Source: Tritrichomonas musculus
Taxonomy: Eukaryota > Parabasalia > Tritrichomonadida > Tritrichomonadidae
Length of the DNA stretch: 64,000 nt
Assembly: GCA_039105265.1 (NCBI GenBank)
Contig: JAPFFF010000040.1
Span: forward strand, 248,001-312,000
Direction of reading: 5' to 3'
The notes beneath the pieces are model-generated. The model worked only from the letters and a program-made list of their open reading frames with translations. It had not been told where the DNA came from and searched no databases. A program made the position numbers and the translations under genes. Every line of letters starts with the position of its first letter. Within the stretch, counting starts at the first letter, position 1. This document shows positions 45,900-56,600 of the stretch, piece by piece.

Positions 45900-46163
45900 T
45901 GTTAATGCAAACAAAGAAAATGATTAAAATACACAAAGATTGCAGCACAAAATGGAAATATTCTATCAATTTGTGATTATGGTAAAAGAATATCAAGATA
46001 GAATATTTTTATTTATAGAAACGGTTGAAAAAGACATAAAAAAAGCAGCAAGATATTCAATAATGGCAGTTGATATGGAAGAGAATCAAAGTTATTCTAA
46101 TATTTCCCTTCAGACTGATTTGCCTCAAATTGATATTGGATGCTCAATATCAATTTGTTAATA
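45900..46163 (+). pseudogene. Sel1-repeat gene fragment
   Basis: Two overlapping frames give Sel1-type sequence: AAQNGNILSICDYGKRIS at about 45943-45997 in one, and EKDIKKAARYSIMAVDME at about 46027-46080 in another, ending at a stop at 46161. The frames are shifted relative to each other and the upstream part is unreadable. This is a decayed relative of the kinase-Sel1 family. Confidence 0.55.
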
Positions 46164-46261
46164 AAACCTGTTTTAATGAGTAAATAGTAATTGGTAAGAA
46201 CAAGAATTTTGTTTAAATTTATTTTAAAATAAAGTATTTTTCAAAAAATAACTCAAAAAAA

Positions 46262-46328
46262 TGTCCAAGGATGGAATCGAACCATCACCAAACCTGTGTT
46301 AGAGGTTCACTCTTACCATTAAGTTACT
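46262..46328 (-). pseudogene. tRNA-Val (AAC), third copy, 5' acceptor strand lost
   Basis: Identical to the two intact copies from position 6 of the tRNA to its 3' end, but the first five bases of the acceptor are replaced by unrelated AT-rich sequence at 46329. The missing upstream flank reappears, inverted, at 50128-50845, so an insertion of about 3.8 kb separates the two parts. It cannot form an acceptor stem as it stands. Confidence 0.85.
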
Positions 46329-46512
46329 TATTATTGAAAAAGTTTGTTATATTACGAAAAAGTTTGTTATAATGAATAAATAAACTGGTTTTCATTTTCC
46401 CGTACCATTCAAAAAATTGAATGAAATTCATAAAATTATTTTTAATTTTCTATGAAATTGAATGGTACGGAAAATTGCAACAAAGAAAATTGAGATTTTG
46501 GAAATTCCTCGG

Positions 46513-46547
46513 AGCACTTTTTGAGAGCGAAGCTCTCAAAAAGTGCT
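46513..46547. other. Perfect 16-bp hairpin
   Basis: AGCACTTTTTGAGAGC, loop GAA, GCTCTCAAAAAGTGCT. It has the same ACTTTTTGAG core as the hairpins at 30350-30450. It lies just outside the left arm of the inverted repeat at 46563. Confidence 0.9.
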
Positions 46548-46562
46548 GAGAGGAATGTGCAA

Positions 46563-47228
46563 ATCTCTCAAATGTGTCCACTTTTTGAACGTTCCTTTTA
46601 AAATTTCTCCAAAAATTCCTTTTGGTCGGATACTCTCAAAAAGTTAAAAAATTGAATCAATCCTGATCTGAAAAATGACTTTTTCAATAAAAATCTTGAA
46701 CCATTTATTGATTTTCAAAAATTTAAAGCTATGTTTGGACGAAATTACAATGCACTTCAAAATACAAATCCTGTATTTCAACATCCTCAAAATAATGGAA
46801 TTGGCGTTTCTACTTATTCAAATCAGCCAACCAATTTTTTTAACTTTCAATTCCAAAATCAAACGATTAACAATAATTTTCCTGTACAACAGCCGCAATT
46901 TCCAATGAATTATTACCAACCGCCTTTTCAACAACCGCCAAATTACAACCAAAATAACGCAACTCAAGAATCTAACGATTTCTCTGAAAAATCAATTGCA
47001 ACGGAAGGTGGCAAAGTGAGGCATATTTATTATATTTTGATCGAGACCAAGATAAAGCAGGTCTCCAAATCAGTGATATCTTATAAATTTAATAAAAATT
47101 TTAATTTTTTTATAATTTTATCTTTTTTAATTCAATTTTTTAACTTTTTGAGAGTATCCGACCAAAAGGAATTTTTGGAGAAATTTAAAGGAACAAAGTT
47201 CAAAAAGTGGACCATTTGAGAGATTTTT
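46563..47228. mobile_element. 666-bp inner unit with about 90-bp inverted ends enclosing a frame
   Basis: 46563-46655 and 47133-47228 are reverse complements with few differences, sharing GAGTATCCGACCAAAAGGAA and TTCAAAAAGTGG. Between them is a Q/N/P-rich open frame (46731-47219) of less AT-rich composition than its surroundings. The arrangement looks like a small element carrying a captured piece of coding sequence, nested in the 1656-bp element. No target duplication seen. Confidence 0.6.
46731..47219 (+). CDS. Asn/Gln/Pro-rich frame, possibly captured coding sequence
   Basis: 162 codons from an ATG (MFGRNYNALQN). Residues 1 to about 100 are rich in Asn, Gln and Pro (e.g. FPVQQPQFPMNYYQPPFQQP), like a disordered or prion-like segment. 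From about residue 100 the composition changes to ordinary AT-rich translation, and the end runs into the right inverted repeat, so only the first part looks like genuine protein. I recognise no family. It may be the first part of a host gene picked up by the small element, or simply chance. Confidence 0.4.
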   Translation: MFGRNYNALQNTNPVFQHPQNNGIGVSTYSNQPTNFFNFQFQNQTINNNFPVQQPQFPMNYYQPPFQQPPNYNQNNATQESNDFSEKSIATEGGKVRHIYYILIETKIKQVSKSVISYKFNKNFNFFIILSFLIQFFNFLRVSDQKEFLEKFKGTKFKKWTI

Positions 47229-48157
47229 ATTTTTTTAATAAAAAAAATAATCATTTAAAAATTGAAAGATTATTTATATAAATTGAAAGAAAAAAATAAA
47301 TCTCACAAAATATTATTTGAAATTTTGGATAAGTAAATAAGAAAAGTAGCATATTTCTCAGTACATATCCTTATATTTTCCTTTGAAATGAAAAATATGA
47401 TTATAAATAGTAATGAAAAACTTATTTTTTTTCATATTATAATTTTTTTTTTCGCCTCATATGTATGAGTGGCAGCTTTTTGATAATTGCTTGATTGGTA
47501 AATTTTGATAATTGATGAAAATTGAGGATTTTTGTATATTGTTGAAATTTTACGAATTAAAAAAAATACCGTTGAAAAATAGGTTGAAAATCAGTGAATA
47601 CTGAGAATTTGCAATACCTAGTAGGCATTCATTATAATAAAATGTGTGAAATTTGGTTATAAAAAATAAAAAATGATCAATTGGAATGGAATTTGAACAT
47701 TGCTAACTTTTAACTGAATTTGATCGTATTTAATTGAACCGATGCACATTTTTATTGGAGTAAATTACATATTTTAATAAATTTGATATTTTGGATTTTT
47801 CGAACTTGGAAATACGAATTTAAAGGCACTAACATAATATTTGAACTAACTGCAATTGAATTTCCCTTATTAGGTTTCAAACTGACTGCTGGGCTATGAT
47901 CAAGCTTACTAAATTCAAAATTTTGAGTTATGAATTTTAGTTTTCAATAGATTATCAATTTTCACTGTATAAAAAAATAAAAAAAAAATTTGAAAAAGGC
48001 TCTGAAAATTGAATGGTACGGAAATTTGCATATCAGTTTATTTATTCGAATAAATATCATTTATATTAGAATAAATATTTTTTTATAGAAAAAGTGACTT
48101 TTTCATAATAAAAATTTGTTTTATGATAAAAAATACTTATTCGGAAAAACAGACTTA

Positions 48158-49620
48158 TAGTTGGTGGACATAATTCTGTTTTGGAGACATAATTATGTTT
48201 TCACATCATTTCTATATATTCAAATTGGACTTTTAAAAAAACAATTGTAGAACAATTAATATCATATTGGATACATTCTATTCCCCGATTTTCATTCACT
48301 TTTATCAAACTAAATTTGATCATAAATATGATATCGAATTTTTAATTTCTGAATATTTTTTTATTATTTAAAAAAAATTATAATTTACTTTTCATCTATA
48401 ATTAAAATGTATCATTATTATTTATTGAAATAAAATAGATAATTAGAAAAAATGGTTTCATTTTCATTTCACTACTCAAAAAACTCATTTCATATCACAT
48501 TTCATGCTTTTACCATAAAAAAAAGGTTGTTTTAATTTGCTCTAACATAGTTATTATTTTAGAATATAATGTATATATTATATTTTAGAAAAAAATTTAT
48601 TGAAATAATAATTATATAAAAAGAAAAAGTGTTTTCAAAATATGACAAAAATCATTCATACAAAATTACAAATTTTGAAAAATGAGTTTATTTTATTTCA
48701 AATTAGATGCAGTATTAATCATCTATATGATGCATATAATATATTAAATATAATAATATGGTTGAAAAAGAATCAATCTTGGAAAAATTTCATTTTTCTT
48801 TTTTTCATTCAAAATCATTCATAAATCACTCATGCATAATTGATATGATTTCAGAATTACATTATTTGATAACACATACAATGAAATATATTATTAATCC
48901 TCTAAAAATCATTGTTGTCCATCAAGATTTCAGGTTTTTCTAAGAAATATACAAATTTCACTTTTTTATTTTTTCTATTATAATAGCATTAAAAATAGCA
49001 ATTAATCAATAAATATTAGGTAAGTATAGAAGAACTATTAAAATAATGAAAATAATTTCTCAATGTCTAAAATTGAAAGTCTTTTTAAGTTATTTCAGAA
49101 GTTACTCTTTTTCATCAAGGTAATAGATCTTGAGTAGAACCGCCAATTTTATTCTTTCAATATCATTATACTATTTGCATTATATCAAATATTTAAATAA
49201 AAATTTAAAAGTTTTTATTTTTTATTGGAAAAAAACAAAAAAGTGATATGATTTTTAACTTTATTTTGTGCATCAAAATTTTCTTATATGAAAGTTTTTA
49301 GATATCAATTATCTGACAAAATTATATCATTACTGATTATGAATTAATGATATTATTATTAAATCCCAAGTTTCAATTATTGAGAAAAAAATAAGCATTT
49401 TGACTTTTTTTTACATTAATGGCAAAATTTCATATAAATCACAAATATAATAGCTCATTTAATTAAATAATGATGTACATAAAATACATTAATAAAGTAT
49501 ATAATATTATCAAATTATCTTTAAAAAGTATTGAGAAAAATGTGTTTTATTTTTGTGTACCATTCAAAAAGTTGAGCAAACATGATTATGTCCCAAAAAC
49601 ATAATTATGTCCACCAACTA
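48158..49620. mobile_element. 1463-bp non-autonomous element, TAGTTGG ends, TA-flanked
   Basis: Terminal inverted repeats of about 50 bp: TAGTTGGTGGACATAATT on the left and its reverse complement at 49603-49620, with GGACATAATTATGTTTT repeated inside each end. TA at 48156-48157 and 49621-49622 is the target duplication; joining the flanks gives AGACTTATTCGGAAA, which also occurs intact at about 50029-50043. Internal frames of 60 or so codons show no transposase motif. Confidence 0.85.
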
Positions 49621-50127
49621 TATTCGGAAATTAATTTCAAAACTTTTTGAATTAAGACGTTAAGATAATATCAAAGACGTTAAAATAACTAAAACTTCAT
49701 TTTTTAATTTGTTTTTTTTCACAATTCGAAGCTTTAATCAATATATTATAAATTGAACAAACTTCTATTAACGCAAGTCTATCAAATCGCGTAGTTGACG
49801 AAAAAATTTTGAATATTATTGCAAATATTCTTTATTTTTATATCTTTGCATTTTACTCGAAAAAATGATTAATATTATTAATATGTATCTACTTTTTCAG
49901 AGAATTAGATATTTATAAATTTCTATATATATATATCATGTTTAAATAAATAATTTTTTGGAAAATAACATCTGTTTTCTTGAATAAGTAATTTTATTTA
50001 AATTAAAATATGTTTTTTCCGAAATTTAGACTTATTCGGAAATAAAAAACTTATATTATGAAAAAGTGTACTTATATCAGAAAAAGTTTTTTTTTCTCCA
50101 AAAAAAAGTTTTTCACGCGGGGCTCTA

Positions 50128-50845
50128 TTATATTTATTATTATTATTATTATTATTTAATCATCCATTGAAGTTTAATTACTTCATTTCTTTTTATTTCT
50201 TTTCTATTCTGTTTGAGTCTTGTCAATAAAAGTTATAAATTCATCAAAAAAATTCCAAAAAACTAAGAAAGACAAAAACATAAGTCAATATACAGTAACA
50301 AAACTAAAAACGTATTATTAATGGAAAATTCCACTTTTCTGGGAATATTACCAATTATACATTCAAATTTTAATTGAATTTTTTTGAGAATAAAAAAATG
50401 GAAAATCTAACTTTTTGAAAGTTTCTTTTCAATTTTTATTTTTTGTTTTATCTTTTTTTATCAAAAAGTCCGATTTTCTTTTTTTTGAATCATTTTCCAT
50501 TTTTGTTACTGAACTGTAGTCATTTATCAAAATCTTAAAATACTTGCCTATTTATACATTCAATTTCAAAAGGAATTGAATTTTTCATAATAATAATAAT
50601 AATAAAAATATGTCAAACAGCATGAAGTCGATAAACTCTTCGATGTAAAATATCTGCTTTTGTATTAAATCGTTAAAATTTCTTAAAGATTTCCAACAAA
50701 AAGTCGATTTTTTACATTGACCATTTATAGAAGAGTTTATTTTTGATGAATAAAATATCTCTTATTGAAAGCCTTCCCTGGATCATCAGTCATATTGAAA
50801 ATCATTATTTTCAAAATCAAAAGAAAAAAAAGATTACAATTTTGA
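50128..50845 (-). repeat. Upstream flank of the tRNA-Val cassette, inverted copy
   Basis: Reverse complement of about 16395-16885, near-identical apart from a 224-bp insertion with a TA duplication (50293-50516). Confidence 0.88.
50293..50516. mobile_element. 224-bp MITE with CAGT ends, TA-flanked
   Basis: Begins CAGTAACAAAAC and ends GTTACTGAACTG. TA at 50291-50292 and 50517-50518. Removing it with one TA restores the sequence found at 16700-16720, so the empty site is present in this same window. Inner inverted sequence ATGGAAAA pairs near both ends. Ends and target match Tc1/mariner-type MITEs. Confidence 0.92.
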
Positions 50846-50962
50846 CTATTGGGAATCTCAAATTTAGAGATGGAAAATTTTTTTCTCTACTTTATAAATA
50901 ATAATATCTAAATTAGGATATTTATTTTTATAAAAATTAATAATTTATTTCAGATAAAAATA

Positions 50963-52031
50963 AACTGAGTTTCAAATTTCCGTACCATTCAATTTTCTGT
51001 AGGCATATTAAAAAGCCAAAATAAATTTTTTTTATTTTGAATTTTGAGATGCATTAAAAATAAAATATTTTATACTTATAAAAATAAATATACATGCTAA
51101 TAATAAAATAATATTAAATACTTATAGATTATATTTATTAAAAATAATAAAATATAATATATTTAACATTTTAACTTCAAAATAATTATTATTATAAATG
51201 ATATATATATTTTTAATTTTTCATTTTTTCAATTAAAATTATTATTGTTTTCTCACAAATCAATTCAAAAAAGAAAACATAAATATATTTCAAAATATTG
51301 TTATTTTTATTTTTTGATATTATTTATGCAAATATATCAAATTGTAATTGAATTTATTTATTTCAATTTTTTTGCGAATTTCTGTGTTATCTCACAAATT
51401 TTGAATCAAAAAATTGGCCTTTAGATAAATTAATTATAAACATATATGTCCAATTTCAAATCGAATTTGATTCATGTTTTCGAAAACTAAGTTTACAAAA
51501 GCTTGATTAAAGAACGCGCTTCTATTTTTTGCTATATCTAGCAATATTTTACAAGATTATTATTGAAATATTAATTGTGATTTCCACCAATATATACGTT
51601 TTGAAGAAATCATATTATAAATTTATCGTTTTTTTGAATAATTACGATAATATATTCCTCCAAAAGTTCGAAACGTTTTCAAAAATAAAAAATAATATCA
51701 CAATCATTTTTGGATGGCCACACAAACTCAAATCATATGATTATTAATTGCAATTAAGTTCTTATAAATATTTTTTAATACCTAAATACAGAATAATAGC
51801 ATTTTCTCTTAAGACTATGCATTATCATTCAAATTTTTTTTATTTTGTTTTTTATTTTGGCTTTTTGAATACCAAAAAATTTTATTTTTTTATATATTCA
51901 AAAATAAAATAAAACCAATTTAAATTGAGCCAGTTCATTTTCCCGTACCATTCAATTTTCTTTGAAATTTAAAATAATTCTCTCAATTAAACACAATTTT
52001 TTTGAATGGTACGGAAATCTGAAACCCAGTT
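50963..52031. mobile_element. 1069-bp non-autonomous element, AACTG...CAGTT ends, TA-flanked
   Basis: The left end is AACTGAGTTTCAAATTTCCG then TACCATTCAATTTTC; the right end, reversed, is AACTGGGTTTCAGATTTCCG then TACCATTCAA. TA at 50961-50962 and 52032-52033. A second inverted CCGTACCATTC motif lies about 75 bp inside the right end, mirroring the layout of 46383-48038. The interior is AT-rich with no supported gene. Confidence 0.85.
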
Positions 52032-52213
52032 TAGAATTATTTTACATATTTTGTAAATGTATTTCAAAGAATCAATTATTTAGAAAGATAATCTTATTTA
52101 GTACTAATTAGTTTTTTGTCAAAGGAAATTTCTTGTTTTTAGTCAAAACCGTGTTTCAAGCAAAATAATGTAATATATCGAATCTTCTTTAAACGAAAAG
52201 ATTAATAAAATTA

Positions 52214-52928
52214 ATGATGGATACTGAACAATTCATAAAAACGATTTTTTTGTTGAAATTGAGAATGAAAATGGATATTTCAAAAAATCAGTCAAAGCGA
52301 GCTAGAATCCATTTCTAAACAAATTGATCGTTTTGAAGAATACGATATATCTAAAAATACCGAAAAAGCATTTAAAAAATGTAAGGAATTTTTTGGAGAT
52401 ATCGAGTATTACTGTAGTATAGTTGGACATTTTTATTATTTTGGTATCACAAAATATAACAATATATCTAGGAAGTTATATAAGAGTATTTGTAAGATTT
52501 TCAAGCATTTCAAAAATTTCAAGGTAAATGATAAGAAAGAAGAATATTTTATTGGTGAATTTCAAAATTATGCTTTTAAAATCATTAGAAAAATTATCCA
52601 AACAGTACAAGATCCATATATCCAATTGCTCCCTTATATTATCGGCGCTTTTGGAGAGCCCATTCCCAAAGATATATTCGAAGAAAATCGTAAATTATTC
52701 TTAGATAAACAGCCATTAGATCTCATATATATTTGATATAAGGAATCTGTCATTAAAATTAATCATATTTGATTTAAGGATCAGTATCGTGATGGCGGTT
52801 TCATTGAAAAAACAGACTTTCCAATTTACGTGAATGAATATCATCAAATTTCATTTGCAAAAAAAGATGACATTCAATTATCAGAAAAAGTTCGAACTTT
52901 TTGTGATAAACTTTTTGAAAGAATATAA
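52214..52928 (+). pseudogene. Decayed host-like gene, unrecognised
   Basis: From about 52270 one frame reads clean protein for over 150 residues, e.g. SKQIDRFEEYDISKNTEKAF, ICKIFKHFKNFKVNDKK and YIQLLPYIIGAFGEPIPKD, then crosses two TGA stops (about 52734 and 52774) within a short direct repeat ATATTTGAT(A/T)TAAGGA. It resumes with DQYRDGGFIEKTDFPIYVN up to a TAA at 52928. An upstream ATG (MMDTEQFIK) lies in a different frame, with a frameshift near 52245-52280. The helical, Lys/Phe-rich style resembles trichomonad gene families, but I cannot name one. Confidence 0.6.
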
Positions 52929-53646
52929 CTGTTACCATTGATCTCCTTCAAACAGCAGCGCGCATGTTTTATCCTGGCTTTGAATTCAAAGAGGAGAATT
53001 ATATTCCTCGTCTTTTGAATTAAGTGAATGCTTATCTTGAAGAGTTTCACTGAAATTTAGTAGTGTAATGTAGATAAGAATAGGTACAAAATGCAGTTCC
53101 GATAATTTGTATTTTTTTTGCCTTCCCAGAATTTTGTAATTTGTGGTCTTCAATTTTGATTTACATTTGATTTGCCGTTATCAATGACACTACTGCAATT
53201 TTCTCGGATTTATCGAACATGACAAATTCGTTATGCCATTTATTTTTCAAACAATTCCAAAAATAATACGGTTATTGATATGATTCATGATACGGTTATT
53301 GAGATGATTCATGCAACGGTTATAAAGACATAATACGGTTGTAATTTCTGTAAAATAATAGCGTGAGACGGTTATTTCAAGACTTCGTCCGGCCAAAGGT
53401 CAGCAAAATCCTTAAAATTTTGGCATCTCACAAATTGAATGCATTCTCAATTTCTAAAATTTTGTAATTCAATGCACTCACAAAAATGGAAAGTTCGTTA
53501 TTTTAATTTATTTCATTCATTATTTATTTCATATCACATGTCATTTATGCAAAATTTTATGATAAATAATTTATGTTAAAAATTAATGTTAGAATTTATT
53601 TGATGATATTTATTTTTATCATTAATAATTTTTTAGTGCAAGGCAA
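52929..53646. other. Spacer left of the Polinton genes
   Basis: Presumably contains the left end of the Polinton, but its terminal repeat cannot be recognised because the other end is outside the window. Nothing coding seen. Confidence 0.5.
53266..53380. repeat. Degenerate repeats of a CGGTTAT motif
   Basis: Five spaced copies of (A/G)(T/A)ACGGTT(A/G)T, the first three separated by about 24 bp with ATGATTCATG between them. It may be a protein-binding cluster near the element end. Confidence 0.55.
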
Positions 53647-53649
53647 ATG
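53630..53649 (+). promoter_or_regulatory. Shared start-site motif, polymerase gene
   Basis: TTTTTAGTGCAAGGCAA runs directly into the ATG. Almost the same sequence, TTTTTAGTGTCAAGCAA, precedes the ATG at 63450, and TTTTTACTGCAACGCAA precedes that at 63963. It probably acts as a core promoter or initiator for the element's genes. Confidence 0.6.
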
Positions 53650-56600
53650 TCGATAAATAACGCACCCATTAATAAATTAATTGAACTTTATAATTTAATC
53701 ACCGATGATACTAATGACTTTAATGAAATGTTATCAGCTTATGACAATAATGAAGAACAATTACGTGAGGATATAATTAACAACATTACTGATGAACTAT
53801 TAGATAATTACAATTATGATGGTGATTATGAAGACTATAATGCTATATATTGGTATGTCAAAGGTGTTAAATCTATTCCCAACCCACCAGAACATTTAAA
53901 TCCTCCAAAGCGTTATGACCAAACTGATGATTACATTAATCGAATCAATAAACGTGAAGATGATGCTTTGTTTAATGGACTTCATAAATTAAAGCATAAA
54001 GATACCATTAACGAATTCAATAAACATCGTGCACAAACGAAATTCAATGATAAACTCAAAAAAGAAACTACTACGATTCATGCATCTAAGGCTAACTATC
54101 AACGCATGCTCGATGACTTAATTAACAACAAACCATTATTGAGACCATTAGCACCAGAAATAATGAAAGAATTAAAGCCATATCACCAAAAACTCTTTGA
54201 AGCTGAAAATGAAGAACTCATTAAATTCTTCGATAATTTCGGTCATGAATTTGAAAGCAAAGATGCTGATCATTTAATTGTCAATATTCCTCACGATTAT
54301 AGTCAAGCTAAACGTTTACTTCGTGAACATCAATCATTATACACTAAAGATAGCGATATTGTCACCAAAAATAAAAACAAAGACCCGATTGTCGTTTATT
54401 ATCTCAATAAATTCAAAGACCTTGATGATATCTTTGACTATCTCGAAAATACGGTATTCAAGTCTGAGCGCAAACCATTTAAATTAACGTTCGAATTATC
54501 TGGTATATTTGAAACACCCATTAAGCAAAACGATGAAGTTATTCGTTATGATTATGAAAAACGAGCCATTTATGCAACAAATTACAAATATCATACAAAC
54601 ATCCCAATCGTTATTCAAATGAATGCTGACTTAGATAGAATCAAATATTACATTGAATCAGTTCTTCATAACTATGAAGTTAGCGAATCATCAGTTAAAC
54701 TAACATTTGTTTCATCAATTGCATTCACTGTTCATCGTTTAGTTAAGGTCACTGGTAAACTTCAATTGCCCGAAGAGTTAGTTAAATCTAAATTAATCAT
54801 TACTGACAACGAAGATGATAAACTATGTTGGTATCGATTTTTGGCTATTTGTTTGCATCCTGATGTAATTAAGCGTAAATTATTTCACAGAACTTCATTA
54901 GCTCGTAGATTATTATGTGAAGATCACGGATTTCCATACAAAACTCATATCACTAATGAAGCACTTAAATTCAGTAATCAATATGATGGCACATCGATGG
55001 ATGAAATGAAAGAATCGGCTAAAATGCATAAAATTAATGTTAACATTTATGAATACTTTGGCACAGGTTTATATGACATTAGTGAACAATGGTTTTTCGA
55101 TAAATCATACAAAACATTCAATGCATTACTCTATTCCAAAAATCAAACCCTTCACATAATGTATATCAAAGATGCTGAAAAACTGACTGGATTATTGGTT
55201 TGTCCTAAATGCAAGTCATATGTTGTAAGAGGTATCAATAATCATGTTAGATTCGAACGCCATGTTAACAAATGTGATGGTCAATTCAAGAAAGACTTTA
55301 TTGTTGAACACGAATCCTTACCTTATTGCCCACATATTCTCAACAATCCTGTATATGAATACTGTTTAGCACATAGCCTTGAATTTAAACCACAACAATA
55401 TTATATAACTTATGATTTTGAAACAATGGAACAAATCGTTAATAAATCATCAACTGCATCAACAACAATTAATTCAAGACTTATACCAATATCCGTTAGC
55501 TGTTGTGTTAAAGGTGAAATCATTAAATTAACTCAACATTTTGAGGCCAGAGATCCAGAATTCATTATTCATTGGATTGAATACATGTTTGATCAAGCTG
55601 AAGAAATCGTTAAAGATAAAATTAAGTTTTATACTGATATGCTCAAAACTAAAACCATTGGTGGAATTGTTCGTGATTTACATACAGTTACCGTATTTGG
55701 ATTCAATTCATCACGATTTGATTCTAATTTATTCAAACAATACTTTAATCATAAATGCAAAAAATCAGGACGTTCATGGCATGTTGACAATAATTCATTA
55801 ATTGGTACAGCTACATCTTTAAAACAATTTATTCTCGTTTCTAATGACATATCATTAAGATTCATTGATGCACAATCATTCATTGCTGGTGGTACTTTAA
55901 AACAATTTGGTAAAGACTTTGGTGGTATCGATAACTCAGCCAAAGGTGTATTTCCATATGAAGCTATCAATACTGAAAACTTTAATGAAGTTCTATCAAA
56001 ATCCGATCCATTTGAATACAAAGACTTCTATTCATCACTTACACAAAAGCATCTCATTAATGAAACCGAATATGAACAATATGTTGAAGATGCTAAACGA
56101 TTCAGTTCACGTTGGGACTATTTGCTTGCATATAATGATAACGATGTTGAAATGATGATTAAACCAATTGATAATCTCATTAATTTGAATGCTAAATACA
56201 ACGTTGATCTAATCTCCAACTTGTCATTATCGAAGAATGCAGTTTGTGAAAAATATGCACTCGCTTATAAAGACTTTAATCCAAACATTGATTATGCAAT
56301 CATCAACACCAAAAATGAATTCATTCCTACTCATGAATGGTGGTCATACAAATGTGATTCATACTATTATCAAGATCAGAAATTCAATAAATTAAACCCT
56401 AAATCACCTCAACGTGATCTTTCAAAATGTGTCGATGATAATGACTTTGATGCATTCATGAATATGTACAATGATCCAACAAAAGGAAAATGTCATTTAT
56501 GTGGCGAACACTTTACTAACTCAAATAGACCAACATTAGATAGAATCAATAACGATATCGGTCATGAACTTAATAACTGCTTACTTGCTTGTGCCGATTG

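Larger units (their letters stand above)
46383..48038. mobile_element. 1656-bp non-autonomous element, AACTG...CAGTT ends, TA-flanked
   Basis: The left end is AACTGGTTTTCATTTTCCCG and then TACCATTCAA; the right end, reversed, is AACTGATATGCAAATTTCCG and then TACCATTCAA. TA lies at 46381-46382 and 48039-48040. A second inverted copy of the CCGTACCATTCAA motif sits about 75 bp inside the left end (46450-46470). Same family as 50963-52031. No transposase; the autonomous partner may be a Tc1-like element such as the one at 26451-27834, whose ends also start AACTG. Confidence 0.8.
46329..50127. mobile_element. 3.8-kb nested insertion splitting the third tRNA-Val cassette
   Basis: The left edge is within the tRNA and the right edge is at the start of the ATTATATTTATTATT run that normally precedes it. 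About 15 bp of the cassette is missing at the junction, so no target duplication can be read. After subtracting two TA-flanked elements inside (46383-48038 and 48158-49620), about 680 bp of AT-rich sequence remains. Both ends of that remainder carry GAAAAAGT motifs and ACTTATTCGGAAA occurs at several points, so it is probably itself a non-autonomous element. Confidence 0.7.

Noticed and set aside
48642-48943. Two overlapping 60-codon frames
   Set aside because: Short, AT-driven, without motifs, inside a non-autonomous element.
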